Source: Porphyromonadaceae bacterium W3.11
GTDB lineage: Bacteria > Bacteroidota > Bacteroidia > Bacteroidales > Porphyromonadaceae
Assembly: GCA_030434245.1 (NCBI GenBank)
Contig: JAUISX010000002.1
Location: 478,375-542,374, forward strand
Direction of reading: 5' to 3'
DNA length: 64,000 bases
Both the position numbers and the translations under genes were made by a program. This document shows, piece by piece, positions 34,983 through 41,616 of the stretch. How positions within the stretch are numbered: position 1 is the first letter of the stretch; every line of letters begins with the position of its first letter. The notes below the pieces were generated by a model, which saw only the letters and a list, made by a program, of their open reading frames with translations, did not search any database and was not told the origin of the DNA.

Positions 34983-35802
34983 GTTTAAAAGTATTACAGA
35001 CAATCTCATGATCAAATCAATAGGTTGCTTAAGCCTATTTTTATACCTACTTCTATCTGATTTTTGAAGAGAGAATAAGCCACAAGACTGCTAATTGTAA
35101 GGGGCAAGCAGCAAACGAGCTTACGTAACAAATTCTAAATCCAGCAATCTACGTATTAGATTGCCCTTATCCAATAGTCTTAGAAAAATCAAAAAGTACA
35201 CGAAGTTTTTACCCTTTCTCCACCTTTTTCTCCCCTTTTTTCTCGTTTTCACTCACCTAACTCACTGATAATCAATGCAACCTCCATAAATGTTCCACGA
35301 CCTCAAAAACTCCATTTTAACCATTAGGTGGGGTGCTATCTCGTGTTTTTAACTCAATTTAACGCGGTTTTCTGCATTATAGGGTATGTTCCACGGCTAT
35401 TTTGGGGCTACTTTTGGGGTTACCTTGGGGCTAACTCATGTACTTTTAGTTTTTAAGTGCTTTTGCCTCCAAGCCACATAAACACCCTTTAATCTCCCTT
35501 GTAAACCCTATTTATGTCTTCTTATTAAAACCCCTCTAAATCTACACCAATCCCTTTTCACAACGCACAATAACACCTCCAGTACCCCCATAAATACAAA
35601 ACAAAAGAGGCCCTCAATTGAGAGCCCCATAAATCATCCAAAAATTAACCCGAAGTTAACCCAAAATTAAACCGAAATTAAAGCAAATGTACTTTTCGTT
35701 TTCAAACGCCAAAAAACCTCAACCCCCTAACATCCCACTATCCATCATCATTCCCCCAACTTTCCTTCCTCCCCCCTAAATGTACCTTTCGTTTTACCCC
35801 CC
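34983..35802. other. Left end region of the prophage, non-coding
   Basis: No convincing ORF was seen. Motifs like those at the right end occur at 35191 (AAAAAGTACA, +), 35437 (TGTACTTTTAGTTTTT, i.e. -), 35686 (GTACTTTTCGTTTTC, -) and 35780 (GTACCTTTCGTTTTA, -). Imperfect 12-base repeats lie at 35400-35435 (TTTTGGGGCTAC, TTTTGGGGTTAC, CTTGGGGCTAAC) and 11-12-base ones at 35643-35685 (based on ATTAACCCGAA). The rest is AT-rich and pyrimidine-rich. The outer motif array is the probable attL. Confidence 0.5.
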
Positions 35803-35811
35803 TTATATGTA
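35803..35811. repeat. Direct repeat TTATATGTA at the left (high-coordinate) prophage boundary
   Basis: This is the second copy of the sequence at 4840-4848. It lies just outside the outermost left-end motif and is followed by host DNA with the tRNA promoter. Part of it is probably the target duplication. Confidence 0.5.
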
Positions 35812-35852
35812 GCTTTTTGGGTTTCGGATAAAAAATTTTTTTTTGATAAAAA

Positions 35853-35884
35853 TTTGTACGTATCATTTTTTGTATGTATCTTTG
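35853..35884 (+). promoter_or_regulatory. Promoter of the tRNA-Asp gene
   Basis: TTTG at 35853-35856, a spacer of exactly 20 bases and TATCTTTG at 35877-35884 match the Bacteroidetes -33/-7 consensus. The tRNA starts 35 bases downstream of the -7 box. Confidence 0.75.
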
Positions 35885-35919
35885 CAGAGCAAAAGGAAAC
35901 AATGAGACCAGAAAGCAAC

Positions 35920-35993
35920 GGTGTGGTAGTTCAGCTGGTTAGAATACCTGCCTGTCACGCAGGGGGTCGCGGGTTCGAGTCCCGTCCATACCG
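35920..35993 (+). tRNA. tRNA-Asp (GTC)
   Basis: The acceptor stem GGTGTGG pairs with CCATACC (one G-U pair), with G as discriminator. The D-arm holds AGTTCAGCTGG, the anticodon stem-loop CCTGCCTGTCACGCAGG has anticodon GTC, and the T-arm is GCGGGTTCGAGTCCCGT. The CCA end is not encoded. Length is 74. It is a host gene just outside the prophage and just before the integrase region of the conjugative element, so it might be that element's attachment site, though no duplicate of its 3' end was seen in the window. Confidence 0.95.
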
Positions 35994-36048
35994 CAAGAAG
36001 CTAAAAAGTGACCTACGAGAGTAGTCAAACTAGGCTTCAAAATCAATC

Positions 36049-36087
36049 GAAAAGTCGTTGTAAAGCAGGTCTTTACAGCGACTTTTC
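36049..36087 (+). terminator. Rho-independent terminator after tRNA-Asp
   Basis: A 17-bp stem, GAAAAGTCGTTGTAAAG against CTTTACAGCGACTTTTC with one G-U pair, has a 5-base loop and is followed by TTATTTC. It probably ends the tRNA transcript. Confidence 0.7.
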
Positions 36088-36153
36088 TTATTTCAGTGCA
36101 TACCACTGAATATCTTTTGTGGGGGTTAGATAGTCATCAATAGACCACTTTTC

Positions 36154-36345
36154 TGCTACATTTTCTGCTACACAAAAAATGCACGACCTGAAATTGTAGC
36201 AATGACTACAAAATGAACACCAAATTGAATACTACAACTCGCTATCTTTCAGAGACTTTATTACTAACTTTGTGGCAATTCGAGAGGGTGAAAAACTGTA
36301 GCAATAAACCATGTTTTTGCTACATAAAAGACTCTTAGTGCTACA
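36154..36345. other. Six TGCTACA sites upstream of the integrase
   Basis: TGCTACA occurs on + at 36154, 36166, 36318 and 36339, and TGTAGCA (inverted) at 36195 and 36297. Clusters of short repeats on both strands beside an integrase gene are the usual form of arm-type integrase sites. The int promoter -7 box TAACTTTG (36265-36272) lies between them, so integrase binding might also regulate its own gene. Confidence 0.55.
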
Positions 36346-36360
36346 TTAAAATTAAGTGAC

Positions 36361-37599
36361 ATGAAGAATCAATTTAAGGTGTCCTACTACCTACGCTCAA
36401 ACTACGAGAACAAAGAGGGAAAATCACCAATAATGATGCGAGTTAACATCAACGGTGGTATGGCGAACCTTGGGTCTACTCGACTGGCTGTAAAGAAGAC
36501 CCTATGGAGTAACCAGACCAGCAGGGCAAAAGGAAGAACAGCAGAAGCCATTGAAGTTAATGCTTCTTTAGACTCTCTGTCTGCAGCTGCACAAGAACTC
36601 TTTAGAAAGTGTGAGTTTCAAGAAGACTTGACAGCTGAGTCTTTTAAGGCTAAATTCTTAGGGTATGACAAGGAGTTCAGCTCCATTATCCCGATATTTG
36701 AAAAGTACAATGAGGGTATCTCTCAACAAGTTGGGAAGTCGATGGTTAAGGCTACTTATCAAAAGTACGACTTAGTAACTAGACAGTTTGGAGATTTTCT
36801 AAGTGCCGAATATCACAAGAGTGATTTGGCTATTATTGAATTCACACCCTCAGTTGTAGAAGATTTTGAGCTTTACCTGAAGTCAAAGCTAAATATTGCC
36901 CACAACACAGCACAGAAAAAATTGAAGCTTCTGAAAACAATGACTATTTATGCTCAAAAACGAGGCTATATCTTACATGACCCATTTCTCGACATTCACT
37001 TTCATGCTAAACCGGTAGATAGAGGATTCCTTTCGGAAGAAGAGTTAGCAATTATGGCTGACAAAGACCTCTCCCATGTTAAAAGACTCGAAGTTGTAAG
37101 GGATATATTCTTATTTTCTTGTTTTACGGGGCTTGCCTACATTGATGTCGCCAATCTGAAACCAGATAATATTGTGACAATGAACGATAAGCAATGGATC
37201 GTCACCAATCGACAGAAGACAAAGGTTCCGAGTAATGTACTTCTTCTTGATGTTCCAAAGCAAATAATATCCAAGTACAACCATGAAACATATCGGGAAG
37301 GTAGGCTTTTTCCTATATTGAGCAATCAGAAGATGAATTCATACTTAAAGGAAATTGCCGACATTTGTAATATTAGGAAGAATTTAACCTTCCACCTCGC
37401 TCGTCATACTTTTGCGACCCTTTGTCTTACTAAAGGTGTCCCAATGGAATCTGTATCAAAAATGCTTGGACACACCAATATTAAGACTACTCAAATCTAT
37501 GGTCGTATCACAAGTAAGAAGATTGAGAAGGATATGATGGAACTTGCCGATAAGATCGGTAACTTTTCACTGAACAATGTACCACCTTTACAACAATAG
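36361..37599 (+). CDS. int: Tyrosine recombinase / integrase
   Basis: This 412-aa Bacteroidetes integrase has an arm-binding N-terminal domain (MKNQFKVSYYLRSNYENKEG) and a SAM-like core. The catalytic domain has FTGLAYIDVANLK, where the first catalytic arginine position holds alanine, as in relatives of IntDOT that lack it. The lysine is in RQKTKVPSN. HLARHTFA gives the H-x-x-R, LGHTNIKTTQ the second histidine, and IYGRI the nucleophile tyrosine near residue 379. It probably integrates the conjugative element. It is followed by a DUF1896 gene. Confidence 0.9.
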   Translation: MKNQFKVSYYLRSNYENKEGKSPIMMRVNINGGMANLGSTRLAVKKTLWSNQTSRAKGRTAEAIEVNASLDSLSAAAQELFRKCEFQEDLTAESFKAKFLGYDKEFSSIIPIFEKYNEGISQQVGKSMVKATYQKYDLVTRQFGDFLSAEYHKSDLAIIEFTPSVVEDFELYLKSKLNIAHNTAQKKLKLLKTMTIYAQKRGYILHDPFLDIHFHAKPVDRGFLSEEELAIMADKDLSHVKRLEVVRDIFLFSCFTGLAYIDVANLKPDNIVTMNDKQWIVTNRQKTKVPSNVLLLDVPKQIISKYNHETYREGRLFPILSNQKMNSYLKEIADICNIRKNLTFHLARHTFATLCLTKGVPMESVSKMLGHTNIKTTQIYGRITSKKIEKDMMELADKIGNFSLNNVPPLQQ

Positions 37600-37603
37600 A
37601 ATT

Positions 37604-38056
37604 ATGAGACAAAAGAAAGAACTATCGTACTTTCTCTTGAAGCTGGAGGAGTATTTGAATGATTATCATCCTGGGAAGTTACAGGATAAGGCTTTCACGA
37701 ATGCTCGAGCAGAAGAGGCACTCACGGTCTATCTTGAAGCTATTGAGCAAGGACATGACTACTTGCAAGCGGAAGAACTAGCTTCAGAGACTTTATTTCT
37801 AGGGCTTCATTTCTCAGCATATGATACAATTCGGACAGTCTTGGAGAATGAGTTCGAGGCTGAACTACCTGAACCACTGCCTGAAAAGCTTGCACCTATT
37901 CTACTCGGCAGCCAGGCAGTCAAGGAGGTATTGCAGAAGTACGATCTTAACGATGAGTTTGACGGCACACCTGCGTATGAGTTGCTGTACACTGAACTGA
38001 CTGGCACTATTGCTCTACTGATTGAAGAGAATAAGCTCCCAACGGTGGACGCATAA
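37604..38056 (+). CDS. DUF1896 family protein
   Basis: This 150-aa protein matches the DUF1896 pattern often found next to CTn integrases: MRQKKELSYFLLKLEEYLND, ARAEEALTVYLEAIEQGHDY, LASETLFLGLHFSAYDTI. It is helical with an acidic C-terminus. The function is unknown. The ATG at 37604 lies four bases after the integrase stop; the longer frame overlaps the integrase. The conserved neighbourhood suggests a role in the excision or regulation of the element. Confidence 0.75.
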   Translation: MRQKKELSYFLLKLEEYLNDYHPGKLQDKAFTNARAEEALTVYLEAIEQGHDYLQAEELASETLFLGLHFSAYDTIRTVLENEFEAELPEPLPEKLAPILLGSQAVKEVLQKYDLNDEFDGTPAYELLYTELTGTIALLIEENKLPTVDA

Positions 38057-38202
38057 CGTGCGGAACTTATCATTATCCCATGGAGCTTCTATCGTTTCAA
38101 GAGCTAAGATATTCAAGCCGTGACACACGCCAATAAGCTTACTCTTGTCTTTGTGCCACCGCTTTATCTTGCCCGCTCTTGAAACCAATAGAGGCTCCAG
38201 TT

Positions 38203-38547
38203 ATGAATAAGATAGTTATGAATAAAGACCCGCACGAACCAGCTTTTCTCCCTTTTGATAAGCAAGCTCCCAAAGCTCCGCCAGAGGCAGAATTGAGCAA
38301 GTCACAACTCATACGTTGGAGACTTCGACAACTCTTTCCTCTCGCCCTTTTCATCTGCATCCTTTACGGAGGCTACCGACTCCTTGCCAAGATCCTCACC
38401 CCCGAAGTCCTTACTGTTATCGGCATCATTGCAGGCTTCCTTACTCTCCGTTGGATAGTCCGCATAGTCCTCCGTATCGCTTTCACTATCTTCAGCCTCG
38501 TTTTCTGGTTAGTATTTATATGCGTTCTATTTCTTTTAGTTTTTTGA
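38203..38547 (+). CDS. Small membrane protein
   Basis: This 114-aa protein has a charged N-terminus (MNKIVMNKDPHEPAFLPFD) and then at least three hydrophobic segments (LFPLALFICILYGGYRLLA; VLTVIGIIAGFLTLRW; IFSLVFWLVFICVLFLLVF). I do not recognise the family. It lies downstream of the DUF1896 gene on the same strand. The TTG at 38179 would add eight residues. Confidence 0.5.
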   Translation: MNKIVMNKDPHEPAFLPFDKQAPKAPPEAELSKSQLIRWRLRQLFPLALFICILYGGYRLLAKILTPEVLTVIGIIAGFLTLRWIVRIVLRIAFTIFSLVFWLVFICVLFLLVF

Positions 38548-38912
38548 CCAATAGCAATAATTATGACTTATCTTTGGCATTTTTCAAAAAATCCAAGCGC
38601 AACTATTCGAGTAAAGGGTATTAGAATGAGGATGAAAGGTAAGTAAATGGAAATGAGAGCGATTTGCGCCATATCTCGGTGATTTGCACAGAGGGATTAA
38701 GTGCAGAAAGCGTGGATTTATGCAGAAGTTCCGTTACCAAATCGTTAGTCCATTCCTCGAATGGTAACGAAGAGGTAAGAGAAGGTAATTGACAGAAGAG
38801 TATTCGGTAACTCATCTTTCTGTAATTATGGTGCTGATGCTTTGTACCACAATGTTTTGCGTAGCTGAGAACGCTTCGGTAACGGGTAACTTTGCCCATA
38901 AAAAAGAAGCGT
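38548..38912. other. Intergenic stretch before the second integrase
   Basis: No supported gene was seen here. Short open frames on both strands lack codon character or neighbours. Bases are about 43% G+C and no terminator-like hairpin was noted. Confidence 0.4.
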
Positions 38913-39320
38913 ATGCAAACAGACAAATTCAAGGTGTTGCTCTACCTCAAAAAGAGCGGATTGGACAAGTCGGGGCAAGCTCCGATAATGGGGCGTATAA
39001 CCTGCGGGCGAACCATCGCCCAATTCAGTTGTAAACTCTCGTGCGACCCCAAGTTGTGGAATGCTCGTGAGAGCAGACTAAACGGCAAGAGCCGTGAAGC
39101 GGTGGTAACGAATGGCAAGTTGGAACGCTTGCTTCTCTCGGTACAGTCGGCTTATCGTGTTCTTTGCGAGCGAGGAATGCTCTTTACTGCAACAGACATC
39201 AAGGAGCTGTTCCAAGGAAGTATGCAAACTCAAATCACCTTTTTGGAGCGATACGACCGAATGGTTAAAGATATGGAACTATTGCTGTCCGGTAAAGTTT
39301 TTATCGGGTATAAAAGTTAG
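38913..39320 (+). pseudogene. Second tyrosine integrase, truncated by an IS
   Basis: The first ~125 residues match the arm-binding and start of the core-binding domain of a Bacteroidetes integrase (MQTDKFKVLLYLKKSGLDKS, FSCKLSCDPKLWNARESRLN, LFQGSMQTQITFLERYDRMV). The frame then runs into the left inverted repeat of the IS at 39281 and stops at 39320. No catalytic domain is found on the other side of the IS, so the rest was deleted, not just split. The ATG at 38913 is used; the one at 38892 would add seven residues. Confidence 0.75.
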
Positions 39321-40320
39321 GGACTGTTTTCCGTAATTGGAAATCAGCCCCTATTGTCTTATCTTTAGTGTTCCAAAACAAATATAAGACATGAGCAAAA
39401 GTACATATTTTACCGGACAGCCGGTATTCGCACAAGTGTTAAAGTTGATAGACAGGGCAAAGGTCGAGCAAATAAGCAAAGACACGCTAGGTAGCGAAAT
39501 GTATATCAAGAAGTTAGACGGATATACCCACCTGGTAACCATGCTCTTCGGGGTTCTTCGTCATTATGACTCATTGCGGGAATTGGAGATTGGGCTGAAA
39601 GCAGAAGTCCATAAATTTCAGCACCTTGGAATAGACTATGTGGCGAAGCGTAGTACTCTTTCAGAAGCGAATATGCGACGACCTCAAGAGTTCTTCGCAC
39701 AGGTGTATGCTTACCTTCTGGAGCGTTACAAGCGATTTTTAGCGGACAGCCGAGCAAAAAGAAGGGAGGAATGAAAGTTCATACCCTCTTAAAGTCCCAA
39801 GTGGGTGTGCCTATGGTCGTCCAGCTAACGAGTGCAGCCAAGCATGACCATTATTTGCTCAAGGAAGTTCATCTGCCAAAAGAAAGCGTACTAGCGATGG
39901 ACAGAGCATACATAGACTATGCCCAGTTCCAGCGACTTACAGAGGAGGGCGTCTGCTACGTCACGAAGATGAAGAAAAACCTCCGTTATACGGTACTTTC
40001 ATCGGTTATCAGTGTCAATGAGTATGGGTTGGCAGAATGCAGGGAGTATGATTAAAAGGCACTGCTCTTTCTCACAAATCGTCGCCATGTTGCGTATCAC
40101 ACTCATGTACTACACCGATTTCCTCGGATTTATGGAGAATCCAAACAAAGAAGAGCAAATTATCATGGCAGAACGGGCTAATTCGCCACCCCAATACCCT
40201 CTTTTTCCCGAGCTATAACAAAAGGGGGGGCTTGCTTTTTCAGTTTTAAAAGCAAACCCCCAATATTACTATGCTATCTAACCTTCAAAAAGTCATTTTA
40301 AACTTTTACCGGACAGCAAT
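39281..40320. mobile_element. Decayed IS4-family element
   Basis: Inverted ends ATTGCTGTCCGGTAAA lie at 39281-39296 (+) and as the inverse at 40305-40320, about 1.04 kb apart. The element contains pieces of an IS4-type transposase and a hairpin at 40224-40261 (GGGGGCTTGCTTTT/AAAAGCAAACCCCC). No target duplication is visible, consistent with a deletion next to the element after insertion. Intact relatives are longer, so the copy is also internally deleted. Confidence 0.75.
39391..40218 (+). pseudogene. IS4-family transposase, broken into three pieces
   Basis: The N-terminal part (39391-39774, MSKSTYFTGQPVFAQVLKLI) is followed by a frameshift or deletion at the -DSR- point. A middle part (39771-40055) holds LAMDRAYIDYAQFQRLTEEG, with the second aspartate region, then VCYVTKMKKNLRYTVL. 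The C-terminus (about 40071-40218) reads RITLMYYTDFLGFMENPNKE and QPL-like end SPPQYPLFPEL in another frame. The glutamate-containing segment between the middle and end is missing, so the enzyme cannot be active. Confidence 0.8.
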
Positions 40321-40582
40321 AATTTTTGATGTACTGCGTACTTTCGGGGATTGAGATCTCTTTCTTTGTGTTTCTGTTTATCAGCTAAAATGCTTTGCTA
40401 CTCTGTAGAGGAATAAATCTGTTTCTCGAACTCCATAATTTATGCTTATGAAGCATTGTAATTCTGATTGAGAGAGAAGAGAATTTAGATGCGTCGACTA
40501 TTGCGTCCAAATAGATAATCAAGACACTGGGGTGATATTTTTATCCCCTAAGCACTACCACCCACAAAAAGGACGGCACACT
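40321..40582. other. Stretch between IS remnant and DGR terminator
   Basis: Nothing is supported here: no ORF of note and no tRNA. In related DGRs a reverse transcriptase gene could lie on this side, but none of its motifs is found. Confidence 0.4.
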
Positions 40583-40642
40583 AAAAAAAGGAGCTCTTCC
40601 CATTCGCATCCCCCATCTAGGAATCCGCTACTAAGGAAGAGC
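40583..40642 (-). terminator. Rho-independent terminator after the template repeat
   Basis: On the minus strand GCTCTTCC (40642-40635) pairs with GGAAGAGC (40600-40593) across a 34-base loop, followed by TCC and TTTTTTT (40589-40583). It would stop the VP-HRDC-TR transcript about 90 bases after the template repeat. Confidence 0.55.
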
Positions 40643-40732
40643 CCAACACATTTTTTCCTATTATAACTACATAGGAGGGAATAGCTACTGGTCTAAATGG
40701 GGTAAGGACATCCATCCATCATCTTTTAGGCT

Positions 40733-40856
40733 AGGACCACACGGAAGCCAAGGTTGTTGTTCCTGTTGTCAGGGTTGTTGTTGTTGCGATAAGCACTCCG
40801 GCAGTTATCAGCATCATTGTTCCAACCACCGCCCCGGTTCACGCGATTCGAACCCG
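40733..40856 (-). repeat. DGR template repeat (TR)
   Basis: This non-coding 124-base segment is read on -. It is nearly the same as three segments of the lipoprotein gene at 41617-44268. Its codon-like reading would be [17 protein letters not shown], then [13 protein letters not shown], packed with AAC triplets. DGR templates are rich in AAC because A to N changes in AAC can encode many residues but no stop. It begins 16 bases after the stop of the reverse-transcriptase remnant. The 3' end (CTTGGCTTCCGTGTGGTC) is identical to the variable copies and is the likely IMH region. Confidence 0.9.
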
Positions 40857-40871
40857 TTAGTAACCATCCAT

Positions 40872-41111
40872 TTATGCAAAATCAATCATATATTTTTTCC
40901 TGAAATTGAAGGTATCTGCATGACGAATAAAAGCCAACAAGGGAAGTATATATTGCTGATATTCAGCCTGATTTATCACTTCATTATTTAATAAGAGTGC
41001 ATAACTTCTCGCTTTTTTCAAGAATCTCATTTTACTCGCTCTCGTCAAGGAAATATGCCCATCATGTAGTACATAACCTAAAAAAGGAAGGCCTTTTTCT
41101 CTCCGATACCT
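40872..41111 (-). pseudogene. DGR reverse transcriptase, C-terminal remnant
   Basis: A frame of 79 codons with no start is open from 41111 to a TAA at 40874-40872. It reads RREKGLPFLGYVLHDGHI, then SLTRASKMRFLKKARSYALL, and ends LLAFIRHADTFNFRKKYMI. The GLPFLGYVL block followed by a basic helix and a cysteine/histidine-free helical end is the usual C-terminus of DGR and other retron/group II-like reverse transcriptases. The YxDD catalytic motif and all earlier motifs are missing. The remnant overlaps the end of the HRDC gene in a different frame, so a deletion has joined the two. Without an intact RT in trans, template-directed diversification cannot proceed. Confidence 0.75.
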
Positions 41112-41494
41112 TTAATTGTCGACATTGCACTCGGGGTCATTTCGGGAAGTACTGCTATACCAGCCAATTCAGCATCTGTAAAAACGGCATAGGCCGGCAC
41201 AGCATCCTTCTGAGCAAGCTCCTTTCGGTACATTCTGAGCTTGGAAAAGACCAAAAAATCCTTTTCACTCAATACATTTCTGTAATCGATTTTCTTTCGT
41301 TCAGTCTCCAATGCCTTCCCCCAACCATTATCTGCAGGTAAATACCTAACACAAAAATGCCAGCCCTTCTCGCTACCCGAATCAGAAAAACGTTGCTCCA
41401 CGTCCAATACCCTATGGGTGGCCAGAAATCTGTTCATTTCGGCTTGTAAATCTCCTGTATCTGATAGGGGGATGCTAAAAATCTGTACTTGCAT
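41078..41494 (-). CDS. DGR accessory protein with HRDC domain
   Basis: This 138-aa protein has an N-terminal strand-rich part (MQVQIFSIPLSDTGDLQAEM, HFCVRYLPADNGWGKAL). A C-terminal HRDC domain follows (VFSKLRMYRKELAQKDAVPA, YAVFTDAELAGIAVLPEMTP, IKGIGEKK). HRDC proteins serve as the accessory factor in a subset of DGRs, in place of Avd. The HRDC end after GIGEKK is lost: the frame runs into the RT remnant and stops at 41078 with AFLF. So the helix after the GIGEKK loop is truncated. It lies between the variable protein and the template. Confidence 0.85.
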   Translation of the reverse strand: MQVQIFSIPLSDTGDLQAEMNRFLATHRVLDVEQRFSDSGSEKGWHFCVRYLPADNGWGKALETERKKIDYRNVLSEKDFLVFSKLRMYRKELAQKDAVPAYAVFTDAELAGIAVLPEMTPSAMSTIKGIGEKKAFLF

Positions 41495-41514
41495 AATATA
41501 ACTTTCTCATCACG

Positions 41515-41564
41515 AGGCTTGCTCCTTGCGGGGCTCGTCCCTCGCCCTCGCTTGGAGCAAGCCT
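41515..41564. other. Hairpin between the HRDC gene and the variable protein gene
   Basis: AGGCTTGCTCC (41515-41525) and GGAGCAAGCCT (41554-41564) form a perfect 11-bp inverted repeat with a 28-base loop, 68 bases beyond variable repeat 3. Some DGR targets need a cruciform-like hairpin just after the variable repeat. On + it is followed by ATTTTTTC, so it might instead be a terminator for that strand. Confidence 0.5.
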
Positions 41565-41583
41565 ATTTTTTCTTCTTTCTTTT

Positions 41584-41604
41584 AGCCTAAAAGATGATGG
41601 ATGG
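41584..41604 (+). repeat. 21-base inverted copy of the sequence flanking the template repeat
   Basis: The 21 bases at 41584-41604 are the exact reverse complement of 40712-40732, which adjoin the template repeat. The copy lies just beyond variable repeat 3. Such an arrangement around template and target is unusual and may aid homing or be a relic of rearrangement. Confidence 0.6.
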
Positions 41605-41616
41605 AGTCCACCACCA

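Larger units (their letters stand above)
4849..35802. mobile_element. Mu-like transposable siphophage, integrated
   Basis: The element carries the Mu signature set: a DDE transposase with an AAA partner, gp16- and DUF3164-like early proteins, a divergent repressor, gp29/gp30-like portal and MuF, a gpG-like morphogenesis protein and a gp36-like head-tail protein. The tail genes are long-tailed type with a 1211-aa tape measure and no contractile sheath seen. No tyrosine integrase lies within it. The exact ends are uncertain by a few bases. The map runs right end (4849) to left end (35802), opposite to the usual Mu drawing. All expected modules are present without obvious frameshifts, so it may be inducible. 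Confidence 0.85.

Noticed and set aside
35920..36087. Duplicated tRNA-Asp end as an attachment site for the conjugative element
   Set aside because: I looked for a second copy of the tRNA 3' end around 62490-62518 and did not see one, so attachment at this tRNA is not supported within the window.
38621..39034. Short ORFs on both strands before the second integrase
   Set aside because: They lack motifs, neighbours or consistent composition, and partly overlap the integrase start.
40997..41341. A plus-strand ORF of 114 codons over the RT remnant and HRDC gene
   Set aside because: It is antisense to the HRDC gene and the RT remnant, with no sensible composition.
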